Positions 41,439-49,751 of a stretch of 64,000 bases of DNA are shown here, in pieces. The notes under the pieces are model-generated. The model was not told the DNA's origin. It searched no databases and saw nothing but the letters and a program-made list of their open reading frames with translations. The DNA is from Amycolatopsis sp. MtRt-6 (GTDB taxonomy: Bacteria; Actinomycetota; Actinomycetes; Mycobacteriales; Pseudonocardiaceae): contig NZ_JADWPD010000009.1 in NCBI RefSeq assembly GCF_017308975.1, forward strand, positions 53,093 to 117,092. The letters are read 5' to 3'. The stretch's first letter is position 1. Each line of letters opens with the position of its first letter. The position numbers and the translations under genes were made by a program.

Positions 41439-41619
41439 GGGCCGGCCGGGCCGGGTGCTCAGGGGGGCGACCGCGATCCGGCGGGCTTCGACGTCGAGAC
41501 CGGTAGGGCGATGGTGGCCAGGTTCCGCTGGGCGAAGTCGTTGGTGGCGAACGTGGCGAAGTCGCCCGCCGGGTTCGTCGTGGTCCGGGTGGGGATCTCC
41601 GTCACCGGGCCGGGTACGG

Positions 41620-41807
41620 CCGCGGTGCCGCTGGCCTCGGTCCGCCAGCCCCGTCACGAGATCGGCCGCGCGGCGGCGACGCTGGTCCTCGCCGAGTCGC
41701 AGGCGCCGGACGAGCACGAGCACCGGCACGTGGTGTTCACGCCGGAGCTGGTGGTCCGCGAATCCAGCCGCCGTCCACGGCAGCCGAGACGGGTGAGGTG
41801 GCCGTGA
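41620..41807 (+). pseudogene. C-terminal remnant of a LacI-family regulator
   Basis: The last about 60 codons read PLASVRQPRHEIGRAAATLV, then EHEHRHVVFTPELVVRESS and TGA. This is the characteristic end of LacI-family sugar repressors in actinomycetes. No HTH or sugar-binding N-terminal part is present upstream. The LacI-type operators just downstream survive, so regulation must now come from elsewhere if it persists. Confidence 0.7.
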
Positions 41808-41841
41808 TCTCCTGTCTGATGAGGACTGTTTCACCGATTTT

Positions 41842-41888
41842 CAGAAAACGCTTTCTGTCGATGCGGCCCGGCAGCTTAACCGTTAAGC
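41842..41888. promoter_or_regulatory. Two LacI-like dyads upstream of the esterase-mannanase gene
   Basis: CAGAAAACGCTTTCTG (41842-41857; 6-bp arms, 4-bp centre) and GCTTAACCGTTAAGC (41874-41888; 7-bp arms, 1-bp centre) are two different dyads in an AT-richer patch. Both resemble LacI-family operators. They lie 115-160 bp upstream of the start. Confidence 0.6.
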
Positions 41889-41946
41889 AGGTTGGCCGGT
41901 TTCTGTCCCGGCGAACGATGTCCACCGCTGGTCTCCCGTGTTACCG

Positions 41947-41960
41947 TGGGAGCGCTCCCA
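41947..41960. promoter_or_regulatory. CebR/CelR-type cellulose-utilisation operator
   Basis: TGGGAGCGCTCCCA is exactly the 14-bp palindrome established for CebR/CelR, the LacI-family repressors of cellulase genes in Streptomyces and Thermobifida. It lies 42 bp before the start of the bifunctional secreted enzyme, predicting induction by cello-oligosaccharides. Confidence 0.85.
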
Positions 41961-42002
41961 GCCTGAAACTTTCCTGTCGAGTGGTTCTCCAGGAGGTCGG
42001 TA

Positions 42003-44270
42003 ATGAACTGGCGATTCCTCCGCGCGCTCGTGGCCGGCGTGCTGCTGGCCGCCTGCGCCGTCGTGGCTCCGGCGGCGGCCCAAGCGGCCACGCCCACGCG
42101 AGTCATGGCGCTGGGCGACTCCATCACCGGGTCACCCGGCTGCTGGCGGGCGCTGCTGTGGAAACACCTGCAGGACACCGGTCACCCGGACGTCGACTTC
42201 GTCGGCACCTTGCCCGCCCAGGGCTGCGGCTTCGCCCACGACGGCGAAAACGAGGGCCACGGCGGGTTCCTCGCCACCGGGATCGCCCGCGACAACCAGC
42301 TGCCCGGCTGGCTGTCGGCGACGCACCCGGACATCGTCCTCATGCACTTGGGCACCAACGACGTCTGGAACAACATCCCGGCGAGCACGATCCTCGGCGC
42401 CTACACCACGCTGCTGGGGCAGATGCGCGCCGCCAACCCGGCGACCAAGCTGATCGTCGCGAAGATCATCCCGATGAACCCGGCCAACTGCGCGGCCTGC
42501 GGGCAGCGGGTGGCCGACCTGAACAACGCCATTCCCGGCTGGGCGCAGGCGCATTCGACGGCCGCGTCGCCGATCACCGTCGTCGACCAGTGGACCGGGT
42601 TCGACACCGCGGCCGACACCACCGACGGTGTCCACCCGAACGGCACCACCGGCATCCGGAAGATCGAAAGCCGCTGGTACCCCGCTTTGGTGGCGGCACT
42701 CGGCCCGGACACGCCCGCCGCGGCCGGTCTGCACGTCGACGGCACCCGGATCGTCGAGGCCGACGGCTCGCCGTTCGTGATGCGCGGGGTGAACCACGCC
42801 TACGTCTGGTACCCGAGCCAGAACCGCGCCTTCGCCGACATCAAGTCCTTCGGTGCCAACACGGTCCGCGTCGTCCTCGGCAGCGGGCAGCGGTGGGGCC
42901 CGACGCCGGCCGCGGAGGTCACCAGCGTCATCGGGCTGTGCAAGCAGAACCGGCTGATCTGCGTGCTGGAGGTGCACGACACCACCGGCTACGGCGAGCA
43001 GAGCGGCGCCGCCACCCTCGACCAGGCGGCCAGTTACTGGATCAGCGTCGCCAGTGCGCTGAAGGGGCAGGAGAACTACGTCGTCGTCAACCTGGGCAAC
43101 GAGCCGTTCGGCAACAACCAGCAGGTCAGCGCGACCTGGGCCACCGAGACGAGCAACGCGGTCAAGCGGCTGCGGGCCGCCGGGCTGCAGCACCTGCTGA
43201 TGGCCGACGCGCCGATGTGGGGCCAGGACTGGCAGAACATCATGCGCGACAACGCGGCCACGGTGTTCAACGCCGACCCGCAGCGCAACACGGTCTTCTC
43301 CATCCACATGTACGGCGTCTACGACACCGCCGCCGAGATCAACGCCTACTTCGACGCCTTCCGCACCGCCGGGCTGCCCCTGGTCGTCGGCGAGTTCGGG
43401 AACATGCACAGCGACGGCAACCCGGACGAGGACACGATCATGGCCCAGGCGCAGGCCCGCGGCCTCGGCTACCTCGGCTGGTCGTGGAGCGGCAACAGCG
43501 GCGACGTCGGCTACCTCGACATGACGAACAACTTCGACCCGGCGAGCCTGACGCCGTGGGGTGAGCGGTTCCTCAACGGCGCCAACGGCGTCCGCCAGAC
43601 GTCGAAGGAAGCCACCGTCTTCGGGGGCGGCCAGGTCGACACCCAGGCACCGTCCGTGCCGGGCACGCCGGTCGTCTCGGGGGTGACGTCCAGTGGCGCC
43701 ACGCTGAGCTGGGCCGCGTCGACCGACAACGTCGGCGTCACCGGCTACGACGTCCTTCGCGCGCCGGGGGCGAGCGGCGGGACGTTCGCGGTGGTCGGTT
43801 CGACCGCGACGACGTCGTACACCGACAGCGGACTGGCCGCGTCGAGCACTTACCGGTACCAGGTACGGGCCCGGGACGCCGCCGGGAACACCTCGGCCGT
43901 CTCGGGCGTCGCGACGGCGACGACGAGCGCGGGTGGCGGGTCCGGCGCGTGCAAGGTGACCTATTCCGCGTCGAACTGGGGCGGCGGCAACGGGTTCACC
44001 GCCAACGTCACCATCACCAACACGGGCACGAGCGCGGTCAACGGCTGGACGCTGGCCTTCACCTTCGCCGGCGGCCAGCAGGTGACCCTGCCCGGCTGGG
44101 GTGCCACCTTCGCCCAGTCCGGCGGTGCCGTCACGGCCAGGAACCTGAGCTGGAACGGCGCGCTGGCCCCGAACGCCTCGACCGGCATCGGCTTCAACGG
44201 CACCTATTCCGGCTCGAACCCGGCGCCGACGTCGTTCACGCTCAACGGCGGCACCTGCTCGGCCGGCTGA
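42003..44270 (+). CDS. Secreted bifunctional CE3-like esterase / GH5 mannanase with FnIII and CBM2
   Basis: A 755-residue modular enzyme with a signal peptide (about 1-28). An SGNH esterase of CE3 type (about 30-235) has Ser40 in GDSIT, GTND, and Asp208/His211 in DGVHPN. A GH5 endo-beta-mannanase-like domain (about 240-530) has acid/base Glu367 (GNEPFG) and nucleophile Glu464 (GEFGN). A fibronectin-III module (about 550-640) and CBM2 (about 650-755) follow. All catalytic residues are visible. It should deacetylate and cut hemicellulose while bound to cellulose. CebR-type and other LacI-type operators precede it. Confidence 0.88.
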   Translation: MNWRFLRALVAGVLLAACAVVAPAAAQAATPTRVMALGDSITGSPGCWRALLWKHLQDTGHPDVDFVGTLPAQGCGFAHDGENEGHGGFLATGIARDNQLPGWLSATHPDIVLMHLGTNDVWNNIPASTILGAYTTLLGQMRAANPATKLIVAKIIPMNPANCAACGQRVADLNNAIPGWAQAHSTAASPITVVDQWTGFDTAADTTDGVHPNGTTGIRKIESRWYPALVAALGPDTPAAAGLHVDGTRIVEADGSPFVMRGVNHAYVWYPSQNRAFADIKSFGANTVRVVLGSGQRWGPTPAAEVTSVIGLCKQNRLICVLEVHDTTGYGEQSGAATLDQAASYWISVASALKGQENYVVVNLGNEPFGNNQQVSATWATETSNAVKRLRAAGLQHLLMADAPMWGQDWQNIMRDNAATVFNADPQRNTVFSIHMYGVYDTAAEINAYFDAFRTAGLPLVVGEFGNMHSDGNPDEDTIMAQAQARGLGYLGWSWSGNSGDVGYLDMTNNFDPASLTPWGERFLNGANGVRQTSKEATVFGGGQVDTQAPSVPGTPVVSGVTSSGATLSWAASTDNVGVTGYDVLRAPGASGGTFAVVGSTATTSYTDSGLAASSTYRYQVRARDAAGNTSAVSGVATATTSAGGGSGACKVTYSASNWGGGNGFTANVTITNTGTSAVNGWTLAFTFAGGQQVTLPGWGATFAQSGGAVTARNLSWNGALAPNASTGIGFNGTYSGSNPAPTSFTLNGGTCSAG

Positions 44271-44301
44271 GCACCCTTCCCATCAGGACAAAGGAGTCCT
44301 C

Positions 44302-46113
44302 ATGTCCCTCAGGCAGCGAGCGGTCATCCTCGCCGGTCTGGCCGCGGCCACCCTGGTGCCCGCGCCGGTGACCAGTGCGGCCCCCGCACCGCAGATCGAC
44401 AGGCTGAACCGCGGCGTGGTCAGCGTCCACACCGCACAGGGCAACACCGTCGGCTGGCGGTTGCTCGCCGACGACCCGGCCGGGGTGGCGTTCAACGTCT
44501 ACCGCGACGGCACCAGGGTCACCGCGACCCCGGTCAGCGGGCCGACGAGCTTCGTCGACGCGGGCGCGCCGGCGGGCGCCCGGTACACCGTGCGCGCGGT
44601 CGTCGGCGGGACCGAGCGGGTGTCCGCCTTCGCGGCGGCGGACTCGCTGACCCTGACCGGCACGGCCGCCGCGAGCACCCGGGACGTCCCGATCCAGCCG
44701 CCGTCCGGGGGCACGACCCCGTCCGGCGAGAGCTACACCTACACCGCCAACGACGCCAGCGCCGGCGACCTGGACGGCGACGGCCAGTACGAGCTCGTGC
44801 TGAAGTGGGACCCGACCAACGCCAAGGACAACTCGCAGTCCGGCTACACCGGCAACGCCTACGTCGACGCCTACCGGCTCGACGGCACCCGGCTCTGGCG
44901 GATCGACCTCGGCCGCAACATCCGGGCCGGCGCGCACTACACGCAGTTCCAGGTCTTCGACTACGACGGCGACGGCAAGGCCGAGGTCGCGATGAAGACC
45001 GCGGATGGCACCCGGTCGGGCACCGGCCAGGTCATCGGCAGCGCGAGCGCCGACCACCGCAACTCGAGCGGGTACATCCTGTCCGGGCCGGAGTTCCTGA
45101 CCGTGTTCAACGGCCAGACCGGCGCCGCGGCGGCCACGGTGAACTACGACCCGCCGCGCGGCACGGTGTCCTCGTGGGGTGACAGCTACGGCAACCGCGT
45201 CGACCGGTTCCTCGCCGGGACGGCCTACCTGGACGGGTCGCGGCCGAGCCTGATCATGAGCCGCGGCTACTACACCCGGACCGTGATCGCGGCCTGGGAC
45301 TTCCGCAACGGCGCGCTGACCAAGCGGTGGACGTTCGACTCGAACTCGGCCGGCTCCCAGTACGCGGGCCAGGGCAACCACCAGCTCTCCGTCGCGGACG
45401 TGGACGGCGACGGCCGGGACGAGATCGTCTTCGGCGCCATGGCGATCGACGACACCGGCCGTCCACTGTGGAACACGCGCAACGGCCACGGCGACGCCAT
45501 GCACGTCGGCGACCTGATCCCCAGCCGGGCGGGCCTGGAAGAGTTCAAAGTGGACGAAGACAAGTCCAAGCCCGCCGCCTGGATGGCCGACGCCCGGACC
45601 GGGCAGATCATCTGGCAGAACCCCTCCTGCAACTGCGACAACGGCCGCGGGGTGTCGGCCGACATCCACGCCGGCAGTCCCGGCGCCGAGTCGTGGTCGT
45701 CCGCGGTGTCCGGGCTGCTGAACACGAGCGGGCAGAACATCGGGCGCAAGCCGTCGTCGGCGAACTTCGTCGTCTACTGGGACGGTGACGCCCAGCGCGA
45801 GCTGCTGGACGGCACGCACATCGACAAGTACGGCACCGGCGGCGACACCCGGCTGCTGACCGCCTCCGGCGTGCACGCGAACAACGGCACGAAGAACACG
45901 CCGTCGCTGCAGGCCGACCTGTTCGGCGACTGGCGCGAGGAGGTCGTCTGGCCGACGTCGGACAACCGGGCGCTGCGGATCTACTCGACCACGGACCCGA
46001 CGAGCATCTCGCACGTGTCGCTGATGCAGGACCGGCAGTACCGCGAGGCCGTGGCGTGGCAGAACTCCGGCTACAACCAGCCGCCGCACCCGAGTTTCGC
46101 GCTGGCGAGGTGA
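44302..46113 (+). CDS. Secreted rhamnogalacturonan lyase, PL11 family
   Basis: This 603-residue exported enzyme has a signal peptide (about 1-26), an N-terminal FnIII-like beta domain (about 30-120) and an eight-bladed propeller with Ca-binding DxDGDG loops (DLDGDGQYE, DYDGDGKAE, DVDGDGRDE). WDPTNAKDNSQSG and HGDAMHVGD are strongly conserved in PL11. It cleaves the pectin rhamnogalacturonan I backbone. AAAGGAG precedes the ATG. It follows the mannanase by 31 bp, so the two are likely co-transcribed. Confidence 0.92.
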   Translation: MSLRQRAVILAGLAAATLVPAPVTSAAPAPQIDRLNRGVVSVHTAQGNTVGWRLLADDPAGVAFNVYRDGTRVTATPVSGPTSFVDAGAPAGARYTVRAVVGGTERVSAFAAADSLTLTGTAAASTRDVPIQPPSGGTTPSGESYTYTANDASAGDLDGDGQYELVLKWDPTNAKDNSQSGYTGNAYVDAYRLDGTRLWRIDLGRNIRAGAHYTQFQVFDYDGDGKAEVAMKTADGTRSGTGQVIGSASADHRNSSGYILSGPEFLTVFNGQTGAAAATVNYDPPRGTVSSWGDSYGNRVDRFLAGTAYLDGSRPSLIMSRGYYTRTVIAAWDFRNGALTKRWTFDSNSAGSQYAGQGNHQLSVADVDGDGRDEIVFGAMAIDDTGRPLWNTRNGHGDAMHVGDLIPSRAGLEEFKVDEDKSKPAAWMADARTGQIIWQNPSCNCDNGRGVSADIHAGSPGAESWSSAVSGLLNTSGQNIGRKPSSANFVVYWDGDAQRELLDGTHIDKYGTGGDTRLLTASGVHANNGTKNTPSLQADLFGDWREEVVWPTSDNRALRIYSTTDPTSISHVSLMQDRQYREAVAWQNSGYNQPPHPSFALAR

Positions 46114-46117
46114 GGGC

Positions 46118-46420
46118 GTGGCCACGCTCCGGAAACGGCCGGTACCGGACGGGGTCGGCACGGTCCGGCCGATCGGGTATTCGTGGCAGCGCAGGTGGGG
46201 TGCGCCCACGACGTCGCCGCCGGCGACCGGGCCGGGCAACCTGCGCAACGCCCACGCCGGGACGCTGACGTCGAACATGTCCGGCACGTCCGCCACGGCC
46301 AGCTCCCGGAACGTGGGCGTGACGATGTCGGACGCGGGCAGCGGCCTGGTCGACAAGGGCGTCGACGTGGGTCTGCCCTACACCGGGAAGGCGCCGGACC
46401 TGGGAGCGTTCGAGTCCTGA
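46118..46420 (+). pseudogene. 3' remnant of a parallel beta-helix (pectate-lyase-like) gene
   Basis: The C-terminal codons give SGLVDKGVDVGLPYTGKAPD followed by LGAFES, the standard tail of actinomycete right-handed beta-helix/PL9-like secreted proteins (xLIDKGxxVGxPxxGxAPDxGAFE). The preceding 50 codons do not form a domain and no signal peptide is present. It is therefore the end of a deleted pectinolytic gene next to the PL11 lyase. Confidence 0.65.
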
Positions 46421-46468
46421 TCAACTAGGGTGGTGGCGCCTGGGGGTAGGCGAGGACGAGGAGCGAGC

Positions 46469-46858
46469 GTGCCCACATTGACCGAATTGCCCCAGTGGAC
46501 GATTCGGACGTCCGGCGACCAGGCCACCTTCACGCACGTCGCCGCGGAGACGCCCGCGGCAGCCCGGGTGCGGGACGGGCGCGGGCTGGCCCTGCGCGAG
46601 GAGGACCTCCCCGGCTTCGCCAAGGCGCTCGGCGAGGTGATGAAGCTGCCGACCTACTGGACGGCGCGGGCCCGGGCGGGCCGCCTGACGCTCGACGGCG
46701 ACCCGGCGTGGTCGGAGCCCCGCCGCGACCCGGACGACGGCCTGGTCCACGTCGCCGGGCCGTGCGATCCGCCCGAGGCCGGCTCCTTCACGGTGGCGTT
46801 GGCCGACATCCGCGCCCTGCGCGTGCGGATCGCCGCCTACCTGCACCGGCGGGGGTAG
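46469..46858 (+). CDS. Hypothetical protein
   Basis: A 129-residue acidic/basic mixed protein from a GTG start with GAGGAG 4-9 bases upstream. It contains RTSGDQATFTHVAAETPAAA and FTVALADIRALRVRIAAYLH. No signal peptide, membrane segment or known family. Codon usage is normal for the window, so I accept it as a gene. Confidence 0.6.
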   Translation: MPTLTELPQWTIRTSGDQATFTHVAAETPAAARVRDGRGLALREEDLPGFAKALGEVMKLPTYWTARARAGRLTLDGDPAWSEPRRDPDDGLVHVAGPCDPPEAGSFTVALADIRALRVRIAAYLHRRG

Positions 46859-46897
46859 CCCGCGGTTCGGCCCCCGCCGCGGCGGGTAGCCGTGGGC

Positions 46898-47281
46898 ATG
46901 GCGATCAGGCTGGGCAGCACGGTGATCAACTGCACGGACCTCGACACGATGACGCGCTTCTGGTGCGCGGCGCTGGACCTCGAACCGACGTCCGAGGCCG
47001 AGGACTTCCGCCTGCTGCGCGGAAGGCACGTCAACCTGTCCCTGCAGCGGCCGGCGGCCCCGGTGCCGTCCCGCGACCAGATGCACCTCGACCTCTACAC
47101 CGACGACCAGCAGTACGAGGTCGACCGCCTGGTCGGCCTGGGTGCCCGGTTCGTGCGGCACGTCGCCGACGACCCGGCGGACGACTGGGTGGTCCTGGCG
47201 GATCCGGAGGGCAACTTGTTCTGCGTGTGCGCGAAGCCGGCGGCGGAGGTGCGCGACCCTGGAGCCGGTCCGGCGGCGTAG
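46898..47281 (+). CDS. VOC-family (glyoxalase-like) protein
   Basis: About 127 residues of paired beta-alpha-beta modules (MAIRLGSTVINCTDLDTMTR, HLDLYTDDQQYEVDRL, VVLADPEGNLFCV). The second module keeps the DPEGN and late Cys features of the glyoxalase/bleomycin-resistance-like (Glyoxalase_6) group. Function not assignable. A GTG 6 bases upstream is an alternative start. Confidence 0.75.
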   Translation: MAIRLGSTVINCTDLDTMTRFWCAALDLEPTSEAEDFRLLRGRHVNLSLQRPAAPVPSRDQMHLDLYTDDQQYEVDRLVGLGARFVRHVADDPADDWVVLADPEGNLFCVCAKPAAEVRDPGAGPAA

Positions 47282-47290
47282 TCTCGGTCC

Positions 47291-47718
47291 GTGCCGATGC
47301 CGACCGAGCGGGACAGCGGACTGTCCTGGCGGGCCCGCGACCACGTGTGCCGGGGTTACCGGCGGCGCGGCGAGTTCGTGAGCCACGCGCACGAGTCCTG
47401 GCCGCCGGCGAACGGGTGCTCGACGTCGCCCCGGGTGACGAGGCCGCGCTGACCGGGCAGCTGCGGGTGGACGAGCGCTGCGACGAGGGCCTGGAACGCG
47501 GCGCGGTCCAGGTCGCCTCGGTCGACGCCGGCTACCCCACCGGCGCCGTCGTCGACCCCGCCGGCCTGGACTTCGCCGACCGCCGCAGCCTGGTCGCGCC
47601 GGCCGGATACGCCGAGCGGCACGTCACCGCGGTGGTCCTGCGGACGCGGCTGACCGCGCTCGCCCGGCTCGTCGAGCTGCTCGACCTGGCCGGCGTGCGC
47701 GTGGAGCGTGCCGCATGA
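47291..47718 (+). pseudogene. Frameshifted, internally deleted MEDS-STAS anti-sigma antagonist
   Basis: The first frame gives DHVCRGYRRRGEFVSHAHES, the start of a MEDS domain. A missing base near 47392 shifts the frame, after which LAAGERVLDVAPGDEAALTG continues it. About 20 codons on, YPTGAVVDP is joined directly to AGLDFADRRSLVAPAGYAER, the phosphorylation-loop part of a STAS domain. Roughly 100 or more residues are therefore missing. It ends 4 bp into the next gene, which encodes a MEDS anti-sigma protein. Confidence 0.75.
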
Positions 47719-48644
47719 GCCGGGGCCACGACCACGCGGCCGTCCACTACGGCTGCGACGAGGAGCTGCTCGCCGTGGCCGTGCCGTTCCTCGAGGGCGG
47801 GCTGGCCGCGGGTGAGCCGACGCTCGTGTCGATGGAGCCGGAACGCGCCGAGCTGGTGCGCGCTGCCCTGCCGTCGTCCGCCCGGGTGGACTACCTGCCG
47901 ACCCGCGACCGCTACGCCCGGCCCGCCGCGGCGATCAGGTCCTACCGCGAAATGCTGGCCGGGTTCGTCGCCGGCGGCGCCGCCGGCATCCGCGTCTTCG
48001 GCGAGATCCCCCGGCTCGCGATCGACACGTCGTGGGACTGGTGGGCCCGCTACGAGGCGACGGTCAACCACGCCTACGGCGAGTTCCCGCTGCGCAGCGT
48101 GTGCGCCTACGACACGCGAACCACGCCGAGCCACGTCCTCGACGACGTCACCCGCACCCACCCGTTCGTCGCCACGCCCGGCGGCGGCCACGAGACGAAC
48201 ACCGGCTACGTCGACCCGCGGTCCTTCCTGACCGGTCCCCGGCCGATGACGCCGCTCCCGATCGAAGGCAAGGTACCGCTGGCCGTGCTCACCGACCCCC
48301 GCCCGGCGGACGCCCGCCGGGCGGTCGTGGCCAGCGCCCCGGTGGACCTGCCGGCGGCCGAGGTCGACGACCTGGTGCTGGCGGTCAGCGAGGTGGTGGA
48401 CAACGCCATCCGCCACGGCCGGCCGCCGGTGAAGGTGCGGATCTGGGCGGGCGCCGGGCAGCTGGTGGTGACGGTCCACGACACGGGAGCGGGCCCGGCC
48501 GACCCGTTCGCGGGACTCCTGCCGGCCGACCGGACGATCGGCGGCCGGGGACTGTGGATCGCCCACCAGATCTGCAGCGGGGTGACGCTGCACCGCGACG
48601 AGACGGGCTTCACCGCGCGGCTCACGGCGGGCCGGCCCTGGTAG
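47715..48644 (+). CDS. MEDS-domain anti-sigma regulatory kinase (RsbW-like)
   Basis: A 309-residue protein: an N-terminal MEDS sensor domain (about 1-175; HAAVHYGCDEELLAVAVPFL, RVFGEIPRLAI, CAYDTRTTP) and a C-terminal GHKL ATPase domain (about 190-305) with the N-box EVVDNAIRHG, VHDTGAG and GGRGLWIAHQI. It probably binds a sigma factor or phosphorylates a STAS antagonist. The adjacent antagonist gene is broken, but intact STAS genes lie at 34.3 and 38.8 kb. Confidence 0.85.
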   Translation: MSRGHDHAAVHYGCDEELLAVAVPFLEGGLAAGEPTLVSMEPERAELVRAALPSSARVDYLPTRDRYARPAAAIRSYREMLAGFVAGGAAGIRVFGEIPRLAIDTSWDWWARYEATVNHAYGEFPLRSVCAYDTRTTPSHVLDDVTRTHPFVATPGGGHETNTGYVDPRSFLTGPRPMTPLPIEGKVPLAVLTDPRPADARRAVVASAPVDLPAAEVDDLVLAVSEVVDNAIRHGRPPVKVRIWAGAGQLVVTVHDTGAGPADPFAGLLPADRTIGGRGLWIAHQICSGVTLHRDETGFTARLTAGRPW

Positions 48645-48648
48645 CGGC

Positions 48649-49590
48649 TCAGGCGCAGCGCGGCTGCCCGGGGCAGCTGCGCAGGAACCGCACCAACGGC
48701 GCCGCCGGGACCGTCCCGTCCGCTCCCGGCATCCCCTGCGGCCACGCGATCGACAACGCCACCGCCGAAGAGTTGTTGCGGTAGTCCGTCTCCACCAGTG
48801 TCCGGTCCGCGTTCACCGTGTTCACCAGGTCGTACGTCCCGGCCGGGACGTGCGTGATGTCCAGCCACTGGAAGTCCACTGTGTACTTGTAGTCGTCGCC
48901 CGAGCCGACCGAAATGCCCTCCATCACCTCCAGGGCCGTGGGCTCGTGGTGGCGGCACTGGTTGTCGCGCAGTTTCGCGGCGAGGTCGGCGTCCGCCCCG
49001 GTGTCACCCGGGACGTGGGACAACCGGCCGGCGTCGTGGACCTGGAACCGGTCGCCGAGGCAGAAGCCGTTCTTGCGGTCGGTGACCACCGTCTTGCCCT
49101 GCCGGGACACCAGCGCGAAGTGCTCGAAGTTCATCAGGTGCCAGTGCTGGTGGGCCAGGGCCGGCTCGTAGTACGTGAACGCCCCGGTCGCGCGCTGCGC
49201 CGCCGCGTAGCTGCCCGGGATCGTGCCGTCCGTGCCGTTGCGCAGCGCCTGGCGGACGGTCATCGTCGGCTGGTTCGTGCTCTCGCGGCGGCCGTACAGC
49301 AGCAGCGGTCCGTCGCCGATGTTCTCTTCCGCGCTGGTGAACCGGAGCCGGACGGCCTTCGCCACCGACGGCGGGACGCAGCGGCCGTTGGGGGCCTCGG
49401 GCTCCATCACCGGGCAGACGTCCCAGGCGGTGCACAGGAGTATTTCGCCGGAGCTGCCGCCGGCGCACCCCGGCGGTGCCTGGCGGAGGTCGGGGAGCAG
49501 CAGGTTCGGCGCCGCGTCGGCACGGGGAGCGGAGGCGGAAACGGTGGCCGCGAGCGCCACGAGCGCCAGTACCGCGAATTTCTTGAGCAA
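48649..49590 (-). CDS. Secreted lysyl-oxidase-like copper protein
   Basis: About 313 residues if started at TTG (LKKFAVLALVALAA signal peptide); in-frame GTG starts further up give a poor N-terminus. The copper site motif HQHWHL and the following FEHFAL are clear, as is NGFCLGDR. The conserved DITHVPAGTYDLVNTVN block near the C-terminus is typical of bacterial lysyl-oxidase-like proteins. Its possible role is oxidation of lysine side chains in extracellular proteins. Confidence 0.8.
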   Translation of the reverse strand: MLKKFAVLALVALAATVSASAPRADAAPNLLLPDLRQAPPGCAGGSSGEILLCTAWDVCPVMEPEAPNGRCVPPSVAKAVRLRFTSAEENIGDGPLLLYGRRESTNQPTMTVRQALRNGTDGTIPGSYAAAQRATGAFTYYEPALAHQHWHLMNFEHFALVSRQGKTVVTDRKNGFCLGDRFQVHDAGRLSHVPGDTGADADLAAKLRDNQCRHHEPTALEVMEGISVGSGDDYKYTVDFQWLDITHVPAGTYDLVNTVNADRTLVETDYRNNSSAVALSIAWPQGMPGADGTVPAAPLVRFLRSCPGQPRCA

Positions 49591-49751
49591 GAGCGGGCCG
49601 TCCTGTCCGGTATTCCGACCGGGCCATTCTAGGGCGTCCGCATTTCCCCGGTGCGACACCGCATTGTCACACGATCGACTGAGTCGCCACCGGTTTCGCG
49701 GTTCCGGTCAGTAGCGTGCGGCGAACTCATCGCCCGAAAGGACCGCACCGC

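Noticed and set aside
41455..41615. Leftward fragment EIPTRTTTNPAGDFATF and following residues
   Set aside because: Looks coding-like, but I cannot assign a family and the region also encodes the LacI remnant on the other strand; not listed as a feature.
44242..46356. 704-codon leftward frame opposite the rhamnogalacturonan lyase
   Set aside because: The rightward strand has a signal peptide and conserved PL11 motifs; the leftward frame is a compositional shadow.
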